Below are positions 31,055-42,193 of a stretch of DNA of 64,000 nt, piece by piece. The stretch spans positions 1,984,001-2,048,000 of the forward strand of contig NC_079245.1 in the NCBI RefSeq assembly GCF_028009165.1, in the 5' to 3' direction. The number at the start of each line of letters is the position of its first letter. The first letter of the stretch is position 1. The notes beneath the pieces are model-generated. The model had not been told where the DNA came from. It was given only the letters and a program-made list of their open reading frames with translations, and ran no database searches. The position numbers and the translations under genes are program-made. This DNA comes from Akanthomyces muscarius (Eukaryota > Ascomycota > Sordariomycetes > Hypocreales > Cordycipitaceae).

Positions 31055-34000
31055 CTTGAAGTTGGTTGGTCGCGAAAAGAGGGTAATGATGGATATCTTT
31101 ACAGTTCAGCGAATCGGTCAAGCAGCAGCGTAGTAGCGCAGCTTACGGTGAGGATATTCTAGTAGCGAATGTACGTGACAATTGTCAAAGAGCGTAAGTC
31201 TGGTAAAGTCAGTTGCAGTTCCGTGATGAGTATTCCCGCTGTCCCAGAGTCGACGAAGCAATCGGATGTGCGCTGCGCTGCGAGTCACAATCCAGATATT
31301 CATATCAATTTTGAAGATTGCGAATTGCCAGCCGTTGTCCTTTTCCTCGCATTGCATTCGTGGTTGGCGACATCAGGAAGGCGTAGGTATGGTGAAAGGC
31401 GACTCACATATAATCGAGCAAAGCGATATGTGCAGATCAGATCAAAAGAGTGACGGAACGAATAAATCGTCGACCAAGAAAATCCCAATCGCAAAACAAG
31501 CCGCTGAAAACAAGTCGGTAAGGAGTGTAAAGTCACGCGCGCGTGGCTAGTCGTCGGTAGGAGAATTAGGCGGCGACAAGCATCAGTCGGGTGAGGCCTC
31601 GTTATTTGCAAGTCTGCGATGGTTACGCAGACATGTAATCAACTTGAAATCGGACGGCGGAGGCGGGTAAGAGGAAAAGGATCGGGTAGCCGCACAAGTC
31701 GAAGAATTGGCGACGTTGAGACCCGAAACTACTCTCTCGTAACGATTGTCGTGGTCGGCGGTGGGGGAGGGAAAGGTGAAAGGAGAGAAAGGAGAGAGGG
31801 AAGTGGCACCGGGAAAAGAGAGGCAAGAGAATGGAGCCGTGGACTGCAAAAGGCAAACGGAGTGGAGGGGGAACGCGGACGGGCTGGAAACACAAGAATA
31901 GCGGCAACAAGGGGAGGGAGGATTGAATTGGATTGGCATGGCATGGGCCTGGGACTGGGGACTGGGGACTGGGGACTGGACGGGTCGATGGGTGGGAGAC
32001 GCTCGGAGTGGGCGGTGGCAGTGGGTGGACTGCGCGTTGATGGGCACCAGCCAACTTGCAGCAGGCTTGCTTTCGCTCAGCCCCGGGCCATGAATACCCT
32101 GTGCTACTGCGACAGAAATAAAAATTACAGGTGAACGGACGTCCCGCAAACACACCAGTATTACAGGGCCCTTGAAGGCACTAGCACCGCAGCGTCGCAG
32201 CGCTCCCAGAACAGGCCAGGGGGTCCGGGGGCGCCTTTGGTGAGGCGACCAGGGGGACCCAGCACCGCCAGAGTGCCAGTGCTGGAATGATGGGACGCGA
32301 GCCACCAGACGGGCTGATGAAAAATAGGTAGCGGTACTGGGAGCTCGAGCCCAAGATACAAACTATTCTCGTGCACCGATGCGGGCTGAAAATGTCGCTC
32401 TCTGTTCTCGTGCTTGTATCTCGTCGCTTGATTAAATTGACCCTCCCCTCCCGTATTGTGTTTATTGGCAGCCAAAGCCAAGCCTTTTTTGCCCACCACT
32501 CACTGCAACCTCAGCGCTGCTGCCATCATCCCACCAGCTGGGCAGCTGCCGTGCTGCTTTCCACTCTTGTTCCCGCCGTTGACCCTTGCGAACCGCCTGC
32601 TTGTCAGCGCCTGCAAGGTACCTGCCGCCGCCACCAACTCGCCACCGGGGACTCAAGTACCTCCCCCTTCCTCATCCAGGTACGGGACCCAGCTAACAGG
32701 GCTTTTGGTGGACCTTCGGGCCCCCTGCTGGGAAATTGCACCACGCTAGCTCAGGTACACGTCGAAGCTTGGCTCCACGGCGATGGAAGAGAAGAACAAA
32801 GAACAGACACCGGTCAGACTGGCAGCTCTTTTTTTTTTTTTTTCTCCGATGCTGTACTCTCCCTCGTGTATTCTGATTCTCACCGGACTGTTGATATCGG
32901 TCTTCACCGGCGAACAGAGCGAGACTCACTTGCATTGACTGTCCTATCGCGATTGTTATGCCCACAATGGGGCCGCCAAGCCACAGGCGCAATTACGGGT
33001 GCAGGTAGAGTGTACCCACACGTGGGCTGCCCGTTTGCCCTGCCGCTGTGCGCATCCGCCGGCCATCCCAACGTACCCTCTACTTTGGCCAACATCAGGG
33101 GCAGTGGCGCCACACACTCCCACCCATTGGTCTATCAAAGCCACGCTGCAGTTGCTGCCCTGTGGTGCGGCAGCTAACGCACCGCTAATGGTGTACCCGC
33201 CCAGGCCGCCACCAGAGACCGAGAGACAGAACCTGAGAAAAGTGTCGCCAGGCTGGTTTCCGCTTCACCTGAAATCACGATTCAGTAACGAATACTATTT
33301 CCTCCCTACCTGCGGAGTACTCCGTGCCAATAGGCGAGATCAGCTTTTATTTCCTACAGGCCTGCAATTACCACCTGATCCAGCGGGCTTCCCTGCCACT
33401 GTTTGCTTCCAATATTGTCCGCCACACCGGCTGTGCGCCCTGCCAGCTGGCAGCGTTCGTTTGCTTCGCCCGCCAGCTGCCAATAGAATAGACCTGCAAC
33501 ACCATACATGATGTGCCGAACAAGATCATCACTCGTCTCTCTACACCATCATCACGCATGCCTCAGCTGCTTCATCACAAGCAATCGTCAAGCTTCTTCT
33601 CCATCACCGCGCGCAGGATTGGCGCCCCAGATGCCTCTTTTTATCCAGCGACAACTTCTGCACCAAGCCTCTGTCTCTCCACTGCCTAGCTAGTAGCTAC
33701 CAACAAGCTCGACGCGCAAACACGGCTCTTTCAGAACCTCTGCCGATGGAATGCTGCATGTCGCAAAGCCAATGTCTCTCTGCGCCTTTGTCTCTCCACC
33801 AAACTAACCTCGCCGCCTAAAATAAGCACTCGCGTTACTATATCCAGTATAGCTCACAACACGCCGCGACGCCGTTCGAAAACTCTGTGATGATTGTGGT
33901 CCCGCCGATTTGCTCATCCACAAATTAGTTGCTCGTCGTTCTTCATTCTCTGCATATCTCTTCCTATTTCTGGTAACGGTCATGCAAATCAGCGCTCAAT

Positions 34001-37000
34001 TTCCTGGTCGCACGAGAAGGATTCGTTCTGGATTCTTCTTTTGCGGCAACTCTTGTCTGTGCCGCGCGTTGGATTGGCAATGATAATTCACGCACTGAAA
34101 ACGCCCTACTTGACAGCTCATCAACCCGTTACACAAAGAATTACTAGTAATATCAGCCAACCAGAATGTCGCGAGCCTCAATCGGCCAGAGTGTCGCCCA
34201 ATGTTTCTCTGCCGACTGAATTCGGCACATCCTGCCCGTGCTTCGGGGCCAATGCTTGGCTTCAGGCTGAACTGCTGGGATGCTTCAGGTTGCCTCAAGC
34301 CGTCTCCCTCCTGCCCGCTGCAAGCTGCCAGGTTCCGAGGCCGCCATGGCCCAGAGCCTGTGCCCAACAAAGAGTCCAGACCTTTCGCATTGACGATCAG
34401 CAGTAGGACCCCTGCCAGCAGTACAAACCATTCCCAGTCTGGCTACAGGCATGTCAGGCTCCCCCCTACTGGGTATCGCCATTGTGGTCTTCCTTGTACC
34501 CGCCCGCGTATGCCAGGCACAGCGCCGCAAACAAACCAAAAAGCAAAAACAGGCTACACCAAGAAGAAAATACAGGGACCGACATCGAGACACTAGATTT
34601 TTCCTGCCGTCGACATTTCAACATTTCAACGCAATTCTCCTAGCTGCCGCAAAGCAACACAGCACTAGCCAGATGGTGATGGTGGACTGATGAACCCCTC
34701 TGCCCCGTGTTTCAGATTCCGCGCCGCGCGCGTTGGAATGTGCAGACTCGAAGTGACCGACTCGTCATCGCCACGAGGGAATGCATCTATGACCAATAAA
34801 CAAGTTTATGCGTGGAAAACGCGCCACGGAAACCCATCATGTGAATAATAATCGCCAAAATATGGAGTTGGCACATCGCACACAAGGCGGGGGGACAGCT
34901 CGTAAACCATGCCTTCAATGACGACTATTGCCATACTACTGGTACGCTGCTGATACACCCACATGTGCCGGTCAGCGAGCAAGGGAAACTCATTCGGCTC
35001 GTAATCTTGTCGGCATATGTACCATCGCATATGTGCCATTCACTATGGCGTTTTCTACCCACTGGGCTCGCTCAATCTCGTGTTCACCGAAATCAAAATA
35101 TGCAGCTGCATAGCGCACGGCCCCGTCTGAACATCTCGCCAGCAGCTCACCGGCACATTTCATTGTTCAAATCAAACTCTATGTCCCACCCAGTCTTTCT
35201 GACTCTCAATTCTAGTCGACTGGCCAGATTGGCAATTAAAATCGTGCCTGCTGCAGGGCAGAGTCCAGATCTGCTCCATCAGACGGTGTCAATGGGCGAG
35301 ATTCGATTACACCACGCCAACAAGGTGACAGCGAATCTAGCATGATAGGAATCGCATCGGAGATTTTACTGCATGGGTCTTGAGAATGTTCAAGTCCATA
35401 TCCTTATGTTTTGTCATTCATGGGTAGCATTCGTCGCCCACTTGTCCCTGAGTCTATCGTGGTGCTCGTACTGTGTTGATAATTGAAATGTGCCCAAAGA
35501 CTGTCCTCAGACGAAACGGTCGCATTGCGGCCTGAAAAAAGAACGAATGGAAATGAAAACTAGATCACAAATGCATGTCGACCAGTCCATACACTCCAAA
35601 TTTATATATGTTTCGTGGATCATGGTCAGTATAGAGAGCTTGTACGTGGACTACTCCTGGCTGGTTCTACGCCTACCCTATACACGAGCGCACCCAAAAA
35701 CTCACTCTCCTGGGACTGTTTCGAAATTCTCCTGTTTACACTAATGAGCTGGGACCCTTTGACAGCTGCGACTTTTACTTAAAGCATACAGTTTTCTTGT
35801 CCGAGGGTAATGCGTTCATGAGTACACAAGTATGTGATAAAGTTTCGGTTGAAACACGTCTTCCGCTTTGGCCCTCCGGTTCGCATATCAGCGAGCTGAT
35901 TACGCGCGCTCTACATAGTATAGCTCTGTAAAACCATTAAGACCAACCCATCTGTAAAGGACACAGAGGTTGAACCCTCACATTTGAAGTAAAGCCAGGC
36001 TGTGACAACTCCCAGCCATATGCAAATGCATAGCAAAGGCGGACCCCCGGCCGGACAACTCGCGCCGAACGATCCGAAGAGCGGCGATTACATGCTCGTA
36101 ACAGTCTGCAGGTGAAATGCAACATGAAACGGCTCGGATGCAGTTTCCACAGATAGAACCAAGTTTTGCCGTAAACTCTCGCGGGTACCGGCTCGGTCAC
36201 CTGCATCGGGGCACGTGCAGCTGAGCAACTGCAAGGGCTTTCTTTTTATATTCGGGGCAGGCCATAAATCTGCAACACGGCCTGCAAAGATGACGCTTCA
36301 TATTCTGTATTTGTTCGCTGTAAACATGGAGCCCGTGTCTACATCTCGCTTCAATTCGAACGTTTCCCGGCTGACGGAGACACAGAGCTGCAGGTGCGAA
36401 AAGCGGCGATGTAGACATACGAATAACCAAGGCAGAAATACAAGCCAAACGGAGTTGCCCCTTTGAAGAGAAACGGTGGAAAATCAGTCTTTGATATCTG
36501 ATGGTTTCTTTACTTCTTCTTTCGCACTGGTAAGCCGGTGTTACAGAGCTGTGACAGTCAACATCATGGCGTATGGCGTTGCACAACGTCGACTGACGGC
36601 CAAAGCGCGGTCCAGTTTCTCACGATAATGTGCAGCACATTTCTCAGATAATCATAGTGTGACCACTACCAGACGCAACTAATGTTGCAGATTTTGTTTC
36701 CATGTCCTTGGTCAAGTTCGAGGCATATCGTTGTGTCCTTGTCGAGTGACCGCAGAGACAATACCAACGACCGGATCTATAAACATGCCGTTGTTTTCCC
36801 AAAGCAGACGCAGAAGATGCAATAGAGGGCTGATTTAATGAAGGAGAGGAGAACTGACCCTAATTGGAACGATCCTCTGTTAGATCACATTGTATGCCTA
36901 GACTTTCCGCTCCGGGTCCAATGACCACACCTCTGTCTAAGTAGTAACTCTGCATCGTGAAGTTGCAACTACCCCAAAACGGCTCCAATGCTCATCTTGT

Positions 37001-37764
37001 ATCTCCAAGATACTCGCAAATTACAATCTGCGTTGGAAAAAGCGAGATGTCCCACACAAGAAGCTTTTATTACCGCGCAGAGGACATCCATGGACGATAC
37101 ATCGCTCTCCAACGAAGACCAGGAGAATTTCCCCATAGAATATGCCCTTTGTCGTTGTCGCTGCTTCAAGAATATTACTGGCAAAACTTGAGTCTTCCAG
37201 TGTTGCACAATTTTGCCACAGTGGTATTGCGCGAGCGTTTTATCGGAGTTGTCATGAGGCGAGTGACGGAGCTACGTCTAGCTCATATTCAGAGTCAGGA
37301 CTGGGTTGTCAATCGAAGATGCTCATCCTGGCATACCACGAGTGTATGTTATCACGTGCCTCGATATCTGCCATCGAGCTAATTGACAGTCATGAGTTAC
37401 AACCACTACGCTACCGGAACAATCCTTTGTAGCGTTCTATTCCGCCGCGGCCGCCCTCGTTGGTCATCCTTGCTGGGCGGCGGGTATATTTCTACATTCC
37501 TCTGCATTTCCTCTTATGATTCCTATCTTCTGTATCACTTTTAGCCATGCACGGTCTCCTTTATTCTAATAGACCTTACTTCTCTCATCTTTTTTTCCCC
37601 CGGATGCACGATCGTCATGTCGCCGGCACGGTGAGAATCAACGTCATCGGGCAAACTCGAGCAACACCCCATCTGCCTACCCCGCACCCTAGTACTTGAG
37701 TAATCTGACCGTCTCCCCTGAGACTTGAAAAACAGACCTGCAGGCCAGATTTTGTTATATTGCC
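31055..37764. other. 6.7-kb gene-free region upstream of MSB2
   Basis: The longest stretch without a supported gene. ORFs up to 268 codons occur but are low-complexity or lack motifs and splice structure. Contents that can be named: a G-rich 7-bp repeat (31951-31979), a poly-T run near 32830 and pyrimidine-rich tracts around 33.5-33.9 kb. ORFs at 36957-37432 in overlapping frames look like chance. It probably contains the MSB2 promoter and leader; non-coding RNAs cannot be judged. Confidence 0.55.
31951..31979 (+). repeat. G-rich GGGGACT repeat, quadruplex-type
   Basis: Four runs of three or four G separated by ACT. This satisfies the four-G-tract rule for an intramolecular G-quadruplex on the + strand, about 900 bp before the MSB2 ATG, where the coding strand is C-rich. 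Confidence 0.8.
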
Positions 37765-38661
37765 ATGGCGATTCAACTACCGAAGAGCGCCGCGGACACT
37801 TTTAGCCGAGGAGAACACTATAACCTTGACAACAGCGCCATCCTTGCTTACGGCTTACAAGGTGTTGCCTCCAAGCAAGTCCAGGAAATCTGCGACCGTG
37901 CAACGGAATCGTACGCAAAACAAGTTTTGAACTGGCCTAATGGACGGCTTGCGAAACCAGACATTTTTACCCCGGCTTCCAAGAGCAGCCCGGAAAACGT
38001 TGCCCAGTGTGCGGAGCGTTTTGTGCAACACCTCAACGGCCTCTATCCATTAGAGAAGGGAAGAGAGCTTCGAACCTATCCGCATGCATTTGTAGTCATC
38101 TGCAAAGGAAAGTTACCTGATACCGTCCTCGTCGTTATTGCGTACCAAGAAGACGAAACCTGGTGTCTGAAGCAGCGGTCGGTTCCAATTGACGTGGAGT
38201 TGGGTCTGTCTCTGGACAGCCTACGATTCGGAGACATTACCGAGGAGGACATTCTTAACAAGTTCAAGAATGACGAGACGGAAGAAGTTCACGAAAGAGA
38301 CCAGCAACCACAAACATAAGATACGGGCGTCTTTGTCGTCTTCAGCACTGATCTCAAGTCTGCACTGCCCGTTCCCGGGCTCATCGACCCGGCGACAGAC
38401 AGGGCGCAGCCCTCTGAGGCGACGCTTGTATTCATATGCTGCGACAATGATGACCTAAAGGAAAAAGGCGCATTGGTTGTGCGGATGGACTGGGATGGAA
38501 ACATTGCTCAGGATCATAAGGCATTGCAGGAGGCTGGGAGTGAGGCGATGCTGCAGGAAACAAGGGTTCCAGTCAAGGAAGCGTTGGCAAAAGCTCGTAT
38601 GATTGCAGGCGAAGTTGACCATGTGGAAACACAAACAGAACAGCCTAATGTACCCAAATAA
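37765..38661 (+). pseudogene. Unknown protein ORF interrupted by one in-frame TAA (possible nonsense allele, readthrough or hidden intron)
   Basis: I do not recognise the family. From ATG 37765 the frame codes 184 residues, beginning MAIQLPKSAADTFSRGEHY, and stops at TAA 38317-38319. The same frame is then open for 113 further codons to TAA 38659-38661, with protein-like composition: GVFVVFSTDLKSALPVPG, then LVFICCDNDDLKEKG and ALVVRMDWDGN. Both halves look like soluble mixed alpha/beta protein, with no signal peptide or TM helix. Three readings are possible: a single gene of about 298 residues broken by one nonsense codon; programmed readthrough; or an intron that removes the stop. For the last, a weak donor GTTCAA after AACAA paired with the acceptor TCTTCAG gives an in-phase 84-nt intron, but no good branch site is visible. 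A separate second gene is unlikely because it lacks an early ATG. Confidence 0.5.
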
Positions 38662-39977
38662 ATAATCTGTACCCATATCAAATACCTAATTTTGATGTTC
38701 AGAGCCAGACCAGCGCGGGTTACCGTCCCGCGGCTGAGGGCAGTGCCGCCACCGGCAACGACACGCCCGCCCGTATCTGAGCGGCCTGGCAACTGTCAAC
38801 CGCATACAAAATCAGTTCCACCGCGACTTTAAAACTCATCAAATTACCCTAGGCTTATCAATGCAAGCATGATGCCGATGCACGCCCCAGGCTTGTCGGG
38901 GTAGCACTCGGTGAGGTGGCCCTAAGGGACGCAGATGGGATATTGGGGGCGTCGATAGTGATGATGAAGTTGAAGCTGGCAAATGTAAGTTGAAATTTCT
39001 GTTCAAGTACAAGAGATTGAAATTAAAAGTCAATAAGCGGCATTCGAACGGCTCCGTAGATGCACCCCGTTTGACAAGAGGCCCGAATTCTCAAGGTGAA
39101 AGACGAGTTTGAAGAGGACTATAGTGATATTGATCATGGGTCACACCGCAGACAACATCCCTTATATAAAGGATCCGAAGTATAGCAACTCATGAGCGAA
39201 GACATGGTGTGATGCCGTCGGTTTTGGAGGATCAGGCTGGGTGGCAGCCGTGTAGTTGACGCGGTCCATGGCTAACGATGCACGGGGCTGAAGGCGAATC
39301 GCGGGGCACTGCGACAAATTTGAATAGAATCAACAAAGAATTGATCTATATGCAGACGAGGGTTGTAAGAACACAAAACCCTCCCGTTGGCATGGCCGTG
39401 CCCGGAGCTGTCAGGATGTGGCGGATATAAGGGAATGGTGCCACGCTAGGGAAGCCATCTACAAGGCGGCGATGGCAGAGATCTCGACATTAGTTCGCTC
39501 GCTGAAACGGAATGAAGAGACCTGGATATAAGAAATAAATCTCGTCCATCATCCTGTGATGAGTTGGGCCGAATTTGAATCCAATGTTAATACAATAATG
39601 TTCAAGTCTAAAAATAGCATCCTGTATGCAGGGTCTAGAGTCCGCCTCCGTTTCACAACGAGAAGGGCCTCTTGGATGAGAAGATGACGAAATATATGAT
39701 TGAAATTTGCATAAAATCGACCTGCCTTTTCTTAAGCCCATTTCCTTTGGTGTCTCTTTTGATAGGCGTCGACGTGCTGTGCTCTATACATATGTACTCA
39801 GCATGTCGCCGTTGCCAGCGCGGCGGCCCACCAGTTCTCCCTGCGCTCCGCTGTGGCGGCGCGGCGGCGCTGAAGGTGGCCCGGAATGGTGCCATTTGTT
39901 CTCGCAACTCTAAACCACCTGTCCCCTCAATCACTTCGTTCTTGCCACAAACCCGCCTTCCCATCACGCTGGTCGAG
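38662..39977. other. 1.3-kb intergenic region with possible gene relic
   Basis: No intact gene. Around 39.1-39.5 kb one + frame is open in pieces separated by stops (for example DIREWCHAREAIYKAAM), which could be a decayed exon, but no family is recognisable. Confidence 0.45.
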
Positions 39978-40718
39978 ATGGCGCGCCGTCAGCACTTGAC
40001 GCTGTCGCTTCTCCTCATCGTCTTTTTATTCCTCAGTATATCCTACTTTTTCACCTCGGCGCCGGCTGCGGCGCGCGACCGCGCGGCCTCTCTAGTAGGC
40101 GCCGCCGTCCCGAACAAACAACAGCCGGCGCAGGCGTCGACCGACGATCAGCAGCACAATCTCAACCACAACGATGCGACGCAACCTGCCAACGTCGCCG
40201 CGCCGTCTGCGACACCGGGATTCAGCATCGACCTCGGCTCGCTGCCGTCGCTAGAGGGCGACTCGATAGCGCCGAAGCTGGAGAATGCGACACTCAAGTA
40301 GGCCGATACTCCGAGACGCAGAATGCGACGCGATGCTAACATGACTTGCAGAGCCGAACTCGGACGAGCGACGTGGCGCTTCCTACATACTATGGCCGCC
40401 CGATTCCCCGACAAGCCGACCAAGGACGAGCGCACCACCTTTGAGACCTTTATACACCTTTTCGCGCGACTCTACCCATGCGGCGACTGCGCACAACACT
40501 TTCGCGACATCCTCGCCAAGTACCCGCCACAGTCAGGCTCGCGTAGCGCTGCGGCCGGCTGGCTCTGCTACGCGCACAACCTCGTCAACGAGCGCCTCAA
40601 GAAGCCAGCCTTTGATTGCAACACCATCGGGGACTTTTACGACTGCGGCTGTGCCGACGACGACAAGAAGAAGGAGGCTGCTGCTGGGGACGAAAAGAAG
40701 GAGGATAAGAAAGAGTAG
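39978..40718 (+). CDS. ERV2: FAD-linked sulfhydryl oxidase of the ER, Erv2-like
   Basis: Makes disulfides with oxygen as acceptor in the secretory pathway, passing them to protein disulfide isomerase. Two exons, 39978-40297 and 40352-40718, give 228 residues. The N-terminus is a signal anchor (LTLSLLLIVFLFLSISYFF) followed by a linker of about 70 residues. The Erv/ALR domain starts at LGRATWRFLHTMAARFPD. The active-site pair is YPCGDC; the FAD-side HNLVNERL helix follows. Near the end DFYDCGCADDD carries Cys-Gly-Cys, matching the shuttle disulfide of yeast Erv2 and distinguishing it from mitochondrial Erv1, whose shuttle CxxC is N-terminal. The last 20 residues are charged Lys/Glu. The intron (54 nt) has a clear CTAAC branch site. 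Transcribed with the proteasome gene 0.5 kb downstream, but independently. Confidence 0.93.
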
Positions 40719-41210
40719 CGCATCGTTGTCACAGTGTATGAGACAATTGTATTTTTTAAGCGGCATCTTTGTGTTTTTCTGGATTACAACCGAGCGATGT
40801 TATGGATCATCAAATAGACATATCTGGAGTACTCAATCATCAACATATTTTGAATTGGCAAGGGACCCCGCCCACCGTTGCGCGAGATGATCGTCGGGGA
40901 CTGAGAAAAGCGAGGGAAATGCAGCTAATGGAATTAATACAAAACATAATTGCTTTTCAAATCTGACTTGATGCTGCTTCTGACTGCGGCGAGACATGCA
41001 CACGTGACTATTCACGTGACACTGCCAGGTAGCTCTGACGACGTCGCGGCTGCGCGTCCGAAGCTGCCTGAGCTAGGCTGGAGAGCTCCGACCCGTTCGA
41101 CCTGGCCGCATCGCACGCATCACAATTAAGCCAACAACGAATCCAAGTACCCTCTCTTACATTAAAACCGAAAACCATAGACTCACAGAGCCGTTACACA
41201 TACCGACATT
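40719..41210. other. Promoter region of the proteasome beta-1 gene
   Basis: 492 bp between ERV2 and the beta-1 gene. No gene; holds two CACGTGAC motifs annotated separately. Confidence 0.6.
41001..41020. promoter_or_regulatory. Tandem CACGTGAC pair (bHLH-type sites)
   Basis: CACGTGAC occurs at 41001-41008 and again at 41013-41020, 12 bp apart in the same orientation and about 190-210 bp before the proteasome beta-1 ATG. CACGTG is the core of bHLH factors such as Cbf1/Pho4/SREBP types. Which factor acts here is unknown. Confidence 0.5.
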
Positions 41211-42193
41211 ATGGAGTTTGGCCACAAGGGAGTGCTGTCTGAGGGTTCGTTTGCCGTGATCGGCCGCCGTACGCTGGCCACATAGCTAACGACGGGAATA
41301 GATGGCATCCACGTCGATATGGAGCACCTGAAGAAGGGCGAGGTCAAGTGAGTTTGCGTATGCGACAATGATACTGGTGGATGATGCTAACCTGCCGTAG
41401 CCTGGGTACCTCGATGTACGTATCGGTCACCAAGTCGGAAAGTCAATGGCGGGATGCTAACAGGAGGCAGCATGGCAGTTACATTCAAGGACGGAGTTAT
41501 TCTCGGTATGCGCGGCGCTGAATACTGGCCCCGACACTAGAGGACGTTAGCTGACAAGCATAGGCGCCGATTCACGAACCACGACGGGCGCCTACATCGC
41601 CAACCGAGTGACGGATAAGCTGACCAGAGTACACGACACCATCTGGTGCTGCCGATCCGGCTCGGCGGCTGACACACAGGCTGTCGCGGACATTGTGCAA
41701 TACCAGCTGGGCATGTTTGCGATGCAGAGCGGCAAGCCCCCGATGACGCAGACCGCGGCATCCATTTTCCAAGAACTTTGCTACGCCAACAAGGACCGCC
41801 TATCGTAAGTCGAGAGGACTCATGCGCAGCATTGAAGAAGGAGAGGTTGGGCGTGCTGACTTTGTGGTTTACAGAGCTGGTCTGATTATCGCGGGCTGGG
41901 ACGAGCGGTTCGGCGGCCAAGTCTACTCGATCCCGCTGGGCGGATCGCTGCACAAGCAAGCATATGCCATTGGCGGATCTGGATCAACATATATCTACGG
42001 TTACTGCGACGCCAACTGGAAGGAGGGCATGGAGGAGGCCGTGGCCGTCGACTTTGTCAAGGGGGCGCTGCGCGAGGCCATCAAGTGGGACGGCAGCTCG
42101 GGCGGCGTGATCCGCATGGTGGTGCTGACGGCCAAGGGCGCGGACCGCCACCTGTACCTGCCGGACACGGACTATACTGTGCGCCACGACTAG
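41211..42193 (+). CDS. PRE3: 20S proteasome catalytic subunit beta-1 (caspase-like, Pre3)
   Basis: N-terminal nucleophile hydrolase of the 20S core, responsible for cleavage after acidic residues. Six exons: 41211-41244, 41302-41347, 41401-41415, 41471-41505, 41564-41804 and 41875-42193. They code 229 residues. The propeptide is 29 residues (ends GEVNLG) and cleavage exposes Thr30. Asp46 in GADSRT and Lys62 in TDKLTRV complete the catalytic set (Thr1, Asp17, Lys33 in mature numbering). The blocks [15 protein letters not shown] and [12 protein letters not shown] are typical of beta-1. The first intron has an unusual donor, GTTCGT, and the third exon is only 15 nt, but the phase and the conserved protein leave little doubt. 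Confidence 0.96.

Noticed and set aside
36957..37432. Overlapping + ORFs of 67-141 codons
   Set aside because: Three frames compete, none has motifs or consistent introns.
38320..38661. Second half of the broken ORF as an independent gene
   Set aside because: Its first ATG is about 55 codons in, and the frame continues exactly from the upstream ORF, so one disrupted or spliced gene is simpler.
39100..39540. Possible decayed exon (frame pieces such as DIREWCHAREAIYKAAM)
   Set aside because: Stops break the frame and no family could be recognised; noted only in the spacer entry.
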